This document shows positions 7,947 through 16,691 of a stretch of 64,000 nt of DNA, one piece after another. The DNA comes from CBDCWA01 sp965223255 (GTDB lineage: Bacteria > Pseudomonadota > Alphaproteobacteria > Rhizobiales > Hyphomicrobiaceae): positions 1,302,001 through 1,366,000 of the forward strand of contig CBDCWA010000004.1 of assembly GCA_965223255.1 (NCBI GenBank), in the 5' to 3' direction. Position numbers and translations under genes: made by a program. The stretch's first letter is position 1. Each line of letters opens with the position of its first letter. Below the pieces are notes generated by a model, which was not told where the DNA came from, ran no database searches, and worked only from the letters and a program-made list of their open reading frames with translations.

Positions 7947-9650
7947 TCAATCCTGCATTACGGAGCGGCGCCCGAACACCCAAAACAGGAAAATCAACGG
8001 TATCAGCAATAGCGTCATGACCAGTGTGACACCTGCCGCCAGATTGATCGCGCCACCCTGCCAGTAACTCCAGATCACGGCCGGCAGGGTTATGTTGTCG
8101 TGCCCGACCAGGAAGACGGCGACGGTCAATTCCCGATAGACCAGAATTGCCGACCAAATCCAGACCGACATCAGGGTCGGACGCAACAGCGGCACCAGAA
8201 TACGCCAGGATGTTCTCACAGCGGAAAGCCCTGCGGTATGAGCGGCCTCTTCCAGCTCTTTGTGTATTTGCAAGAGCGCGCTGTTGATGGCGCGTGTTGC
8301 AAAGCTGATGCGCGTGACGACATAAACGATGCCGATAAGGGCGACCGATCCATAGAGCGGTACGATGCCTTTCAGGAAGAAGAGAGCAAGGAGAAGTGCA
8401 GAAATAGCGAGAATGATTTCGGGCAAGGCATGCGGCAGGAACGCGCCGAATTCGAGGATATAGCGGCTATTGCTCCTGCTGCGAACAATCAGCCACGAAA
8501 CGGCGAATGCCAACACCAATGTTATGAGCGGCACCGTCAAGACGAGGATGAAGGTATTGGTCATGCCACGCAGCACCAGGCCCCAGTCGATTTCCTCCAG
8601 CAGCGGCGACAGTGTCATCAAACTGAACATTTTTGCCGATGGCGGCGCGAGATAGGGAATGAAGGCTGTGTAGCCGATGAGGAGCAGCGGCAGGATCTTT
8701 GACGCAATCAGGTAGAGGACGATGAAGCCCCAGGCGTATCTTCCCCAACCGCCAATTTCAATGAGAGTGGGTCGGTACCCTTTTCCCGTCACAACGCCGT
8801 ATTGATCGCCCTTGCGCAGAATGCGGCTGTACCACCAGGTCAGCAGAACGGCCACAACGATCATCATGACGCCAAGGGCAGCCGTGATCCCGTGTTGCGC
8901 CTGTTCTTCGTCGCCCGGATTGGTTTTCATGAAGATATAGGTGCTCAGCATATAGACCCGCGAGCCTAGCCCGATGATTGCGGGAATATCGAACGTCGCG
9001 ATCGCGATGACCACGATATAAATGACGGCCGCCAGAATCCCCGGCATGGCCAGCGGCAGCGTAATTCGGCGCAATGTCGAGAAGAACCCCATGCCATGGA
9101 TGCTCGCCGCTTCTTCGAGCGACGGGTTCATTGAGCGGAACATTTGGGCCGTCAGGATAAAGCCAAGCGCGGCAAGGCTGAGCCCCTGGACGAAACCCAT
9201 GCCGATAGGCGTCGCAATGTTGATCGGCGCCTCGGAAAAGCCGAAAATTTGTACAGCCCAACGGTTCAAAAATCCGATCCGCTGGTGAGCGAGAAACATC
9301 CAGCCCATCGCGGTGTAGATGCCCGGAATAAGCAGCCCCATCGTCATAACGACATAGACCCAGCTCTTGCCAGGCAAGGTGGTCCGTTCGGTGACCCAGG
9401 CAATAGGAAGGCCGATCGCCATTGCGACGATCGTGGCCGTGATCGAGAATATGACCGTATTAATAACGGCGTCAAAAAAGATGGAATCGTCAAAAACTTC
9501 GAAGTAGTTGTTCAAAGTGTAGACGGCATCCGAAGTTCCTAGGATGCCGGTTTGAAAACTAATCCAAATGAGACTCGTCACCAGAACAAAGATGACAAGC
9601 ATCGGCAGTGCAGCGAGCACAATCAACGCAGGTGACATGTTTCGCTGCAC
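7947..9650 (-). CDS. ABC transporter permease, duplicated FbpB type
   Basis: A 567-residue integral membrane protein with two fused permease halves of about six helices each, as in iron(III) and some polyamine or phosphonate importers. Each half has an EAA loop that docks the ATPase: EEAASIHGMGFF near residues 185-196 and EEAAHTAGLSAV near 465-476, each followed by a conserved LP. GTG 9650 is the longest start; ATG 9638 is an alternative. It lies 88 nt downstream of the substrate-binding gene in a minus-strand set with the ATPase further upstream. Together they make a complete importer. The solute cannot be named; Fe(III)-type transporters are the closest architecture. Confidence 0.88.
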   Translation of the reverse strand: MQRNMSPALIVLAALPMLVIFVLVTSLIWISFQTGILGTSDAVYTLNNYFEVFDDSIFFDAVINTVIFSITATIVAMAIGLPIAWVTERTTLPGKSWVYVVMTMGLLIPGIYTAMGWMFLAHQRIGFLNRWAVQIFGFSEAPINIATPIGMGFVQGLSLAALGFILTAQMFRSMNPSLEEAASIHGMGFFSTLRRITLPLAMPGILAAVIYIVVIAIATFDIPAIIGLGSRVYMLSTYIFMKTNPGDEEQAQHGITAALGVMMIVVAVLLTWWYSRILRKGDQYGVVTGKGYRPTLIEIGGWGRYAWGFIVLYLIASKILPLLLIGYTAFIPYLAPPSAKMFSLMTLSPLLEEIDWGLVLRGMTNTFILVLTVPLITLVLAFAVSWLIVRSRSNSRYILEFGAFLPHALPEIILAISALLLALFFLKGIVPLYGSVALIGIVYVVTRISFATRAINSALLQIHKELEEAAHTAGLSAVRTSWRILVPLLRPTLMSVWIWSAILVYRELTVAVFLVGHDNITLPAVIWSYWQGGAINLAAGVTLVMTLLLIPLIFLFWVFGRRSVMQD

Positions 9651-9738
9651 AGCGCGTCTCTTTCATATTGGCAAGTGGTTACTAAGAAATGCCAAACCGG
9701 GGAACCAAGTCCCCCGGCCGGCCCAATAGGCAGAAGCA

Positions 9739-10866
9739 CTATTTCTTCTTCCTCTTGGCTTTGAGAATCTTTTGAAGTTTTTTCCGGTACTTGACGTAAC
9801 CGCCTTGAGAACCCAGCCATTGCGGTGAATTCATTACGACTTTTGCGCCACCGGCCTGGGCGGCCAGAAGCTTCTTGCGCATGTGGGATTCAGGATAAAG
9901 TGGGAAATCCATCCCGGTATTCTTCCACTGCCATGCTTGGCCTTCCTTAGAATGTAAGTAGGCAACGAAAAGTGCGGCGGCATGCGGTGCTTTTGAATTC
10001 ACGGGCACCATGCCATAGCGGGTATGCGAGATAACCGCTTCCTTCATGATCGCATAGCCCAGAGGCTCACTGCTGCCCGTATTCTTGGCGCGGTTTACGT
10101 ATTGATCGCCGCAGCTGAAGACCAGCATCAAAAATTCGCCGCTGGTTAGACGGTCCGTCGAACCACAACGCATCAGGCCACCGATATGGTTGGTCAGACG
10201 CTTGGTGTACTCGACCATTCTCTTGTTACCCAACACATCCGGCATGCCGAACTCTCTCATGCCTGCTGCATAAGGCGTCGTCGCGATTTTGCCCTTCCAT
10301 TTCGGTTTGAAGACATCCTCGATTGATTTCGGGATGTCTTTGCCCTTTACGAGATCGCTATTAAACATAATGCCAACCAGCGAGCCGCCCGAGGCCAGCC
10401 CGACACCACCGGGAGCAACCGGATCGAAGCCTTTCCACTTCATTGGCTTCCTGTCGAGATAAGCCAGCCAGTTCATCTTACGAAAAATCCCGGCCTTACC
10501 GCCCTTTAGGGCGCCGCCGGAATTGTTCCAAACGACGTCCGAGCTTGCCGGCTGACCGGCCTTAACTTCGCGGGTCGTTTTTGCGATCATGCGGGTCATG
10601 GAGGGCCCGGGCGTAAACCTTGCCTGCAGATTGAGGCCGTATTTCTTGTTCATCGCCGCAACGATCTGGCGGAACCCCTTACCACCGGCAAGACTGCTGG
10701 CTGACCACATCCCGCGGAAGACTTTTTCTTTCTTCGCGCCGGCAATCAGCTCTTTGAGGTTTTTTGGTGCCTCAGCGGCTGTGGCGACGCCGGCAGCCAG
10801 CATCATGCTCAGCGGAATAGCAACGGCGCCACCTAAGACCGCCGTCGTGGAATATTTCTCCAACAT
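9739..10866 (-). CDS. ABC transporter periplasmic substrate-binding protein (family 1, Fe3+/polyamine-like)
   Basis: A 375-residue secreted solute-binding protein. ATG 10866 is chosen because AGGAGG sits 5 nt upstream; a reading frame 60 nt longer lacks such a site. Residues 1-32 form a signal peptide: a short charged start, a hydrophobic core around VLGGAVAIPLSMMLAAG and an ATAAEA cleavage region. The body resembles FbpA/PotD-type proteins (WNNSGGALKGGKAGIF, PKWKGKIATTPYA). The C-terminus is unusually basic, ending in several lysines. In the operon it lies between the ATPase and the permease. No Tyr-Tyr iron ligand pair is evident, so iron is not assured; an organic ligand is equally possible. 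Confidence 0.85.
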   Translation of the reverse strand: MLEKYSTTAVLGGAVAIPLSMMLAAGVATAAEAPKNLKELIAGAKKEKVFRGMWSASSLAGGKGFRQIVAAMNKKYGLNLQARFTPGPSMTRMIAKTTREVKAGQPASSDVVWNNSGGALKGGKAGIFRKMNWLAYLDRKPMKWKGFDPVAPGGVGLASGGSLVGIMFNSDLVKGKDIPKSIEDVFKPKWKGKIATTPYAAGMREFGMPDVLGNKRMVEYTKRLTNHIGGLMRCGSTDRLTSGEFLMLVFSCGDQYVNRAKNTGSSEPLGYAIMKEAVISHTRYGMVPVNSKAPHAAALFVAYLHSKEGQAWQWKNTGMDFPLYPESHMRKKLLAAQAGGAKVVMNSPQWLGSQGGYVKYRKKLQKILKAKRKKK

Positions 10867-11070
10867 TAATTCCTCCTTGGTATTGCCTTGGCGCGTTGTC
10901 TTTGCCTCGGCTGATCTTGTGCTCACGTGTTCTTCTCGATCTCGACACTTATAGGGGCACGTTTACACTATATGGCGCCAGCATCAATGGCTGAGTCATA
11001 TTGCGACATTTTCCGTTACCGGAGCCATCATTGGCAAGCGGAAAATCATTATTGACATGCGAAAACCAAT

Positions 11071-12192
11071 TTAGGCACTCGCCATTGATGCCTCAATAAA
11101 TTTCGAATTCTCGGCGTTTGCCGGAAAAATCATGAGGTCAGCCGGATCAACGGCAATATGCAGTTTCCCGTCCTGCAACCTTGGCGAAACCCGGCTCTTG
11201 CCGACCAACTTGGTATCGCTGGCATTGGCCTCAAAACTGTACTGATCGCCAAGGAAGATGGTGTCTGTCAGGTCAGCCTCAAATTGGTCCGGCTTGCCAT
11301 CGACCGGATCCTGGGCAAAACCAAGATGCTCCGGCCGGATGCCAACCCAGACGTCTTTGTCCCCGACATTACTGTTAACGACAGTAAAATCTCCAATTCG
11401 CGTCGAGACAGTGCTATTGCCATTCGATCGCAACTCACCGCGCATCCAATTCACGGTTCCGAAGAATTCTGCAACCTCCGCCCGATTGGGGCTGCGATAG
11501 AGTTCAATCGGCGATCCAAATTGCAATAGATTGCCGAAACTCATCAGGGCAATCTTGTCAGCAATCGCCATCGCTTCGATCTGATCATGGGTCACATAAA
11601 GAACGGTCGCACCGAGTTCTTTCGCCAAGCCACGAATCTTACCCCGGACCTCTTCGCGTAGTCGGGCGTCGAGATTGCTCAACGGCTCGTCCATCAAGAG
11701 CACATTGGGATTGACTGCAATCGCGCGGGCCAAAGCAACCCGCTGTTGCTGCCCGCCGCTTAACAAGGTTGACGGTCTGTCGATCTGTTCTTCGAGCTGC
11801 ACCATCTGGAGTGCCCGTTCGACTCTCTGGCGTACTTGGGCGCGCGGAATTTTCTGCGCACCCTCGGTCAGCGGCAAGGCAACATTTTGATAGACAGTCA
11901 AATGCGGCCAGACGGCATAGGATTGAAACACCATGCCAAATCCGCGATCCTGCGCCGGCACCCAAACCGCCGGTTCATTGCAATAAACTGTTCTATTATC
12001 GATGTTGATGGTTCCGGAATCAGGCGATTCTAGTCCGGCGACCGCTCGCAGCAACGTGGTTTTTCCCGATCCGCTGGCGCCGACGATGACGAAGAAGTCG
12101 CCTGCTTCAACCTCGATGTTAAGATCGTTCAACGCTTTGACGATGCCTGTATCGACTTTGTATTCCTTCTGAAGGTGACTGATCGAAATCAA
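11071..12192 (-). CDS. ABC transporter ATP-binding protein (FbpC/PotA type)
   Basis: A 373-residue ATPase with Walker A GASGSGKTT, Q-loop, signature LSGGQQQRVALARA, Walker B VLLMDEP and H-loop VTHD. It is followed by a C-terminal TOBE regulatory domain (about residues 270-360, with WVGIRPEHLG). The start is TTG 12192 with AGGGGAG six nt upstream. It is the first gene of the minus-strand importer operon and energises the adjacent duplicated permease. A 204-nt gap to the binding-protein gene leaves room for differential expression. It is transcribed divergently from the M24 protein gene; the shared interval holds an inverted repeat that could be an operator. Confidence 0.9.
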   Translation of the reverse strand: MISISHLQKEYKVDTGIVKALNDLNIEVEAGDFFVIVGASGSGKTTLLRAVAGLESPDSGTINIDNRTVYCNEPAVWVPAQDRGFGMVFQSYAVWPHLTVYQNVALPLTEGAQKIPRAQVRQRVERALQMVQLEEQIDRPSTLLSGGQQQRVALARAIAVNPNVLLMDEPLSNLDARLREEVRGKIRGLAKELGATVLYVTHDQIEAMAIADKIALMSFGNLLQFGSPIELYRSPNRAEVAEFFGTVNWMRGELRSNGNSTVSTRIGDFTVVNSNVGDKDVWVGIRPEHLGFAQDPVDGKPDQFEADLTDTIFLGDQYSFEANASDTKLVGKSRVSPRLQDGKLHIAVDPADLMIFPANAENSKFIEASMASA

Positions 12193-12265
12193 AATGGGCT
12201 CCCCTATTCTGAAACCGCTCTTTGCGACGGTAATTTAAGAAATAATCTTACGCATTTGATTGCCC

Positions 12266-12285
12266 TGACACCAGTGCTTGTGTCA
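12266..12285. promoter_or_regulatory. Inverted repeat in divergent promoter region (candidate operator)
   Basis: TGACAC and GTGTCA form a perfect 6-bp dyad separated by 8 nt, placed between the divergent starts at 12192 and 12326. The spacing and location suit a dimeric regulator controlling the importer and the M24 gene together. No regulator gene is encoded in the vicinity, so this is a weak call based on symmetry alone. Confidence 0.3.
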
Positions 12286-12325
12286 CGAATTCATTATTTG
12301 CCTCACAGCGGACAGGAACCTTACC

Positions 12326-13477
12326 ATGCGCCTCGCCTCTCAATTTCCTCGTTTTTCAGCGCAAGAGCTGGACAGCCGCCACCGCAAAGTTGCGGCACTT
12401 ATGGAGGAGCGCCAGCTCGACGCTATTCTTTTTTTCGGTGTCGGACAGTTTTCAACCGACATCTACTGGCTCACCGATTGGCCCGGCGGGCGCGAAAATT
12501 ACATCCTGTTCGAGCGCGATGCCGAACCGGTCGTGCTGGCCCAGCTCTTTAACCACATCCCGATGGCTCGCGTTTTGTCCGTTATCTCTGACGTGCGATG
12601 GGCCGGGCCGAACACAGCAACGACAGCATCTGCGCTCATCACGGAACGCAGGCTATCCGGCAAGCGAATTGGGTTAGTCGGAGCAATTCCCTATCGCCAT
12701 TACCTGCAATTTGCAAGCGACCATCCCGACACCGCATTCGAGGATGTGAGCGGCCCCTTCCGCATGATGCGCACGATCAAATCACCCGAGGAGATTGCCC
12801 GTCTGAAAAAGGCATCAGAGTTAACCGATAAATCGATGGCGGCAATTGCCGCGGGATTGAAGGTCGGGATGCGGGAGGACGAGATTCCTTATCTGATAGA
12901 GCCGGTCTATCTGAAAGAAGGTGGAACGGCGGGAATTCATTTCATGACCTCGATGTCGATGGATGAGCCGCATTTCCCGGTCCCTGCGCAGTTTCATTCC
13001 AACCGACAACTTCAGCGCCGCGACTGCCTGATCACCGAAATTTCGGGCGGCTATTGGGGTTTCACCGGCCAGATACACCGGACATTTTCGTTCGAGGAGC
13101 CGACCCAAGAGTGGCAAGACCTCCATGCCGCCGCAGTAGAAGGATATCTTGCGATCGAAGACGCGTTGAAAGATGGCGCGACCACTGCCGATATCGAAGA
13201 GGCAGCCGAAGTGATCCATCAACGCGGCTACACGATTTATGATGATCTGTTACATGGCGTCAGCCAAACCCCGCCGATCATTCAATCGCGAACGACCAAA
13301 CGGCATCAAAGCCCCGAAATTACTTTCCGCGAAAACATGGTCGTGACGATCCAGCCCAACGTCATTACACCGGATGAAATGATGGGACTGCAATTCGGTG
13401 AAACGGTGGTGGTGACAAAGACCGGCTGTAACACGTTAAATGCTTATCCTCGTGAATGGATTATGTGCCCGGGCTAA
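12326..13477 (+). CDS. M24 / creatinase-like protein lacking canonical metal ligands
   Basis: A 383-residue pita-bread-fold protein (Xaa-Pro aminopeptidase/creatinase superfamily) with an N-terminal creatinase_N domain (1-140) and a C-terminal M24 domain (150-383). ATG 12326 is chosen because ACAGGAA precedes it at about 8 nt. The five dimetal ligands of active peptidases would be D, D, H, E, E; here they read E238, Q249, H310, Q343 and G358. Creatinase itself also lacks the metals and hydrolyses C-N bonds using His and Glu. A metal-free hydrolase or lyase acting on a small amide or guanidino compound is therefore more likely than a peptidase. Divergence from an ABC importer suggests that the importer may supply its substrate. 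Confidence 0.8.
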   Translation: MRLASQFPRFSAQELDSRHRKVAALMEERQLDAILFFGVGQFSTDIYWLTDWPGGRENYILFERDAEPVVLAQLFNHIPMARVLSVISDVRWAGPNTATTASALITERRLSGKRIGLVGAIPYRHYLQFASDHPDTAFEDVSGPFRMMRTIKSPEEIARLKKASELTDKSMAAIAAGLKVGMREDEIPYLIEPVYLKEGGTAGIHFMTSMSMDEPHFPVPAQFHSNRQLQRRDCLITEISGGYWGFTGQIHRTFSFEEPTQEWQDLHAAAVEGYLAIEDALKDGATTADIEEAAEVIHQRGYTIYDDLLHGVSQTPPIIQSRTTKRHQSPEITFRENMVVTIQPNVITPDEMMGLQFGETVVVTKTGCNTLNAYPREWIMCPG

Positions 13478-13819
13478 TCCATACCGATTAACTAATCTCT
13501 TTTCTCGATTAGTGGACCGCAAATGCCTGAACGGCCCCATATGGACATAGCAACCAAGGTCTCGCGCGGTTTGTCTGTGCCGAAATATTACTCGAGGTTG
13601 TCTCTCGCGTTGCGGTCAACAAAAAGCCGGGAAAGGCCGACAGCCACCCTAATGCAACGTCGGTCATTGGTGTAAGGACGACCTCAACACGCGCTGCATG
13701 TGGGCACCGCGAAATTGAGCGTGACCGTTGCCGCTGGTGCGTCTAAAATATCGCCAGTGACATTGGGGCGCCGGGCTTTGCAGGCCTTTTGGCGACCATC
13801 GAGATGAGGAGACCCAGCC
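13478..13819. other. Non-coding gap with a small hairpin after the M24 gene
   Basis: 342 bases without a supportable gene. A perfect 7-bp inverted repeat (ACTAATC/GATTAGT at 13491-13497 and 13507-13513, 9-nt loop) lies 14 nt after the M24 stop codon. It has no downstream T-run, so it is at best a weak terminator. The final bases carry the GAGGAG ribosome-binding site of the next gene. Confidence 0.4.
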
Positions 13820-14404
13820 ATGAACGTCATGATGAAGGATGCCGATACTCTGCGCAGAGAGGCTTACGAGACGGCGCACGAGGCCCATCCTGCTGAATAT
13901 GTCGGCAAGTCCCCGATCAAGGTCAACAAGCTCGGCCACTTTGTCTACGAGGTGAGCGACGTCGAACGCACGGTCAAATTCTGGAAAGAGGTGATGGGCT
14001 TCATCGAGACCGACCGTAATGCCAAGGGCATGGTGTTTTTCCGCTGCAATGCCGATCATCACGGCATCGGCCTGAAGCCGGCCCCCAAAGGCAAGCCGCC
14101 GCGCCGCGAAATGACCAAGGGCCTACAGATGGAGCACCTTGCCTTCGAGGTTGACAATATCGAAGTCCTCAAGCAGGCGCGCGATTATCTCCAGGCCAAC
14201 GGCATTCCGATCGTCTTCCAGGGCCGCAAGGGGGCGGGCTGCAATATCAGCGTGAACTTCCTTGATCCCGATGGGTTTGAATTCGAGGTCTATTGCGAAA
14301 TGGATCAGATCGGACCGGACAACCGCCTCCGTCCGGAAAGTCAATTCCGCCCGGCCGACCCACTTGAAGAAGCGATTGCCAATCCCGTCCCGAAGACCTG
14401 GTAG
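13820..14404 (+). CDS. VOC family protein (glyoxalase/dioxygenase superfamily)
   Basis: A 194-residue single-chain VOC protein. The first module starts at residue ~36 (NKLGHFVYEVSDVERTVKFW) and the second near residue 105 (QMEHLAFEVDNIEVL). Candidate metal ligands are H39 (LGHFVY), H110 (EHLAFE) and a Glu late in the second module (GFEFEVYCE). GAGGAG lies 8 nt before ATG 13820. The ~35-residue N-terminal lead is not part of the fold. The reaction cannot be assigned: ring-cleavage dioxygenases, glyoxalases and epimerases share this scaffold. It stands alone on the plus strand, followed by another VOC gene 355 nt later. Confidence 0.75.
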   Translation: MNVMMKDADTLRREAYETAHEAHPAEYVGKSPIKVNKLGHFVYEVSDVERTVKFWKEVMGFIETDRNAKGMVFFRCNADHHGIGLKPAPKGKPPRREMTKGLQMEHLAFEVDNIEVLKQARDYLQANGIPIVFQGRKGAGCNISVNFLDPDGFEFEVYCEMDQIGPDNRLRPESQFRPADPLEEAIANPVPKTW

Positions 14405-14759
14405 GATGAGACCGGGCAGGACTGACGCGCGGTTCCTGCATCGCTTGCGCACCACTTGATTGCGTGACAACCGGCCCCGACACTTGGGACCGGCTGGCAA
14501 TGATGCACACATGGCACCCAATCGACCAAATTGCAGCTAGGCTGGGGCTGCGGCCTCGGTGAGGTTGATACCCCAATACGGCCAAATCTGTTAGCGCCCC
14601 GAGTACCGATCACCAGCGCCAGAGATCTGGCTGCTGGTAGACCAAAGACCAACAATGCACTAATTTTTCAACCGAACCACCTGGGCCACTTCAATCGCGC
14701 AGGCTCTATCGGCGAGTCGGCATTTTTGGTCGGGCAGGTAAGACAGCAAGGAGAACGCC
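14405..14759. other. Non-coding gap between two VOC genes
   Basis: 355 bases with no frame showing a start site and protein-like composition. No strong hairpin or repeat was seen. The last 20 bases contain AAGGAG, the ribosome-binding site for the next gene. Confidence 0.4.
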
Positions 14760-15158
14760 ATGATTGCCTGCAAGGGTATCGCCCATTTCACCATCCCTGT
14801 CTCCGACCTTGCCAAGAGCACGAAATTCTATAGTGACGTCGTGGGCTGCACGCCAATACGCAGTGACGGTAAGCGCTTCTCCTTCATGGATGCGGGTGGG
14901 ACTTGTATCATTCTTTGCGCAGAAGAAGGCCCCATCAATCCTGCAAACAGAACTGATTTCGTGCACCATGCGTTCGTAGTCAATGACGAGGAGCTGGCCC
15001 GCGCCAAAACGCATTTGGAGGCACATGGTGTCGAAATTCTGTCTGAAGAGGACCGCGAAGGCGGAGTCGTAAACGGTCCACGGATCTATTTCCATGATCC
15101 TGACGGAACCTGTCTCGAATTCATCAAGCTCACGAGTTATGACACCACGCCACGATGA
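14760..15158 (+). CDS. VOC family protein (glyoxalase-like, single module pair)
   Basis: A 132-residue VOC-fold protein typical of the small glyoxalase/bleomycin-resistance class. Modules begin at IAHFTIPVSDL (residues ~7-17) and VHHAFVVNDEEL (~68-79). Candidate ligands are H9, H69/H70 and the terminal Glu in DPDGTCLEFIKL. An AAGGAG site lies 6 nt before ATG 14760. It is followed 65 nt later by an EamA exporter gene on the same strand. The substrate is unknown; roles range from fosfomycin- or bleomycin-type resistance to ring cleavage. Confidence 0.75.
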   Translation: MIACKGIAHFTIPVSDLAKSTKFYSDVVGCTPIRSDGKRFSFMDAGGTCIILCAEEGPINPANRTDFVHHAFVVNDEELARAKTHLEAHGVEILSEEDREGGVVNGPRIYFHDPDGTCLEFIKLTSYDTTPR

Positions 15159-15223
15159 ACCTGCGATGTTGGCGTCAACACGCATGACCAGGCACCATCC
15201 AGCAGCCACAATTTTCCAGAACC

Positions 15224-16117
15224 ATGCCCGATAAGCCCTTCAAGCGGCTGGTTTCCGTTTGGCTTCAACTGCCGAACAACCTTCAGGGCGTGATTTGGAT
15301 TGTTATTGGCAGCCTGGCCTTCGCTCTTAACGATGGTGTCGTCAAGCTCTTGGGCACCAAATTCAGTGTCTTCCAGCTTGCCTTCGCGCGTTATTTCATT
15401 GGTCTCATTCTTCTTGCACCTCTATTCTTGAGGCTTGGCGGATCTGGCCTGGGAACAACCCGCCTGGGCCTGCATATGGTGCGACTTGCCTTAGCCTGTG
15501 TCGCGCAAGTGGGTGTGTTCTATGCCGTTATCCATCTCTACCTAGCTGACGCAACGGCAATCGCGTTCTCGAGACCGATCTTCACAACGGTCGTCGCTGT
15601 CGTCCTGCTGTCCGAATTGGTATCCCCAAAACGCTGGCTTGCCACCATCCTGGGATTTATTGGCGTTTTGATTATGGTCCGGCCTGGTCACGCAGGCTTC
15701 GATCCAGTGACATTGATTGCCGTCGTGGCGGCGCTTTGTTTTGCAATCGCCAACGTCCTGATCCGCAGACTGTCGAGCACCGAACCCCCAAACCGAATTC
15801 TGTTCTATTACCATGTCGGTGCGTCGATAATCTTTTTGGGTCCGGCCATTTGGTTGTGGCAGGCGCCAGTCGGGTTGGAATGGATCCTGCTGGGCTTGAT
15901 AGGCGTTCTGTCCACCGTCGCCCTGATCGGCTTCGTACGTGGGTTTTCGGTGGGCGAGGCCAACGCGGTAGGCCCCATAGAATATGTCCGCCTGATCTTC
16001 GCCGCGCTTATCGGCTACGTTTTCTTCAGCGAGATCCCAACACTATGGACGATGGCCGGCGCGCTGGTGATTGTTGCAAGCGCACTCTATATCGCGCGTG
16101 ACGCCGCACGCCGCTAA
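15224..16117 (+). CDS. EamA/DMT-superfamily transporter, 10 TM
   Basis: A 297-residue drug/metabolite transporter with ten predicted helices arranged as two EamA repeats (residues ~25-150 and ~165-290). The typical motif near the end of repeat one is visible (LSELVSPKRWLATILGFIGVLIMVRPG). Repeat two ends in YVFFSEIPTLWTMAGALVIVASALYIA. These proteins export amino acids, purines or other metabolites across the inner membrane. The ribosome-binding site is weak. It probably shares a transcript with the upstream VOC gene and converges on the DUF35 operon. Confidence 0.85.
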   Translation: MPDKPFKRLVSVWLQLPNNLQGVIWIVIGSLAFALNDGVVKLLGTKFSVFQLAFARYFIGLILLAPLFLRLGGSGLGTTRLGLHMVRLALACVAQVGVFYAVIHLYLADATAIAFSRPIFTTVVAVVLLSELVSPKRWLATILGFIGVLIMVRPGHAGFDPVTLIAVVAALCFAIANVLIRRLSSTEPPNRILFYYHVGASIIFLGPAIWLWQAPVGLEWILLGLIGVLSTVALIGFVRGFSVGEANAVGPIEYVRLIFAALIGYVFFSEIPTLWTMAGALVIVASALYIARDAARR

Positions 16118-16282
16118 CGACCGCACACCGGCCCTTGGCTAGAGCAATAGCCGATCGGATGCAATCGCGTCGCGAGACACAGATCGGATCAAATTGCCCC
16201 GGTATTAGAAGGCTAAGTTTGCTCTGGACGTAGGCGGGGCCGGTGAACACCAACACGTCCAGGTATTAGTGCTTTCTAATGA

Positions 16283-16690
16283 TCACACAGGCGTAAATTT
16301 CGCGATCGTAACAGCATCGGTCACATCGTCGAATACAACTTTCACTTCCATTTCACACCGGACGTGCTCGGGCTCTATCCCAACGATATTGGCATACAGT
16401 CGTGGCCCCTCTTCAAGCTCAACGATGGCCACCACATACGGCACCTCGCCCTCCCAGCCTTTGTGATAGAGGCGGTGGAAGACGACGAAGCTGTGTATTT
16501 TGCCGTTACCCGATGCATCGATCCAACGATGATCGGTATGGCCGCAATGGGCGCATAACATCGATGGCGGAAACCAAGATTTCTCACACGACCGACACTC
16601 TTGAATCTTCAACTTGTGTGCCTTAGCGCCCTCCCAAAACGGGATAGACTCTGCGCTCGGTCTCGGTAAGGGTTTCAAATAGTCCGCCAT
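16283..16690 (-). CDS. DUF35 OB-fold / zinc-ribbon acyl-CoA-associated protein
   Basis: A 135-residue protein with an N-terminal helix, a rubredoxin-like zinc ribbon (CRSC...CAHC, residues ~32-50) and an OB fold that binds acyl-CoA. ATG 16690 is chosen because it follows the thiolase-like gene's TGA after a single base, implying translational coupling; a 19-codon-longer start would overlap that gene. DUF35 proteins partner with thiolase-like subunits, as in ChsH2-Ltp2 of steroid side-chain degradation, where the pair acts as a retro-aldolase. The same partnership is expected here. Confidence 0.85.
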   Translation of the reverse strand: MADYLKPLPRPSAESIPFWEGAKAHKLKIQECRSCEKSWFPPSMLCAHCGHTDHRWIDASGNGKIHSFVVFHRLYHKGWEGEVPYVVAIVELEEGPRLYANIVGIEPEHVRCEMEVKVVFDDVTDAVTIAKFTPV

Positions 16691-16691
16691 G

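Noticed and set aside
13491..13513. Terminator after the M24 gene
   Set aside because: The 7-bp dyad is perfect but AT-containing, with no following T-run; noted only within the intergenic entry.
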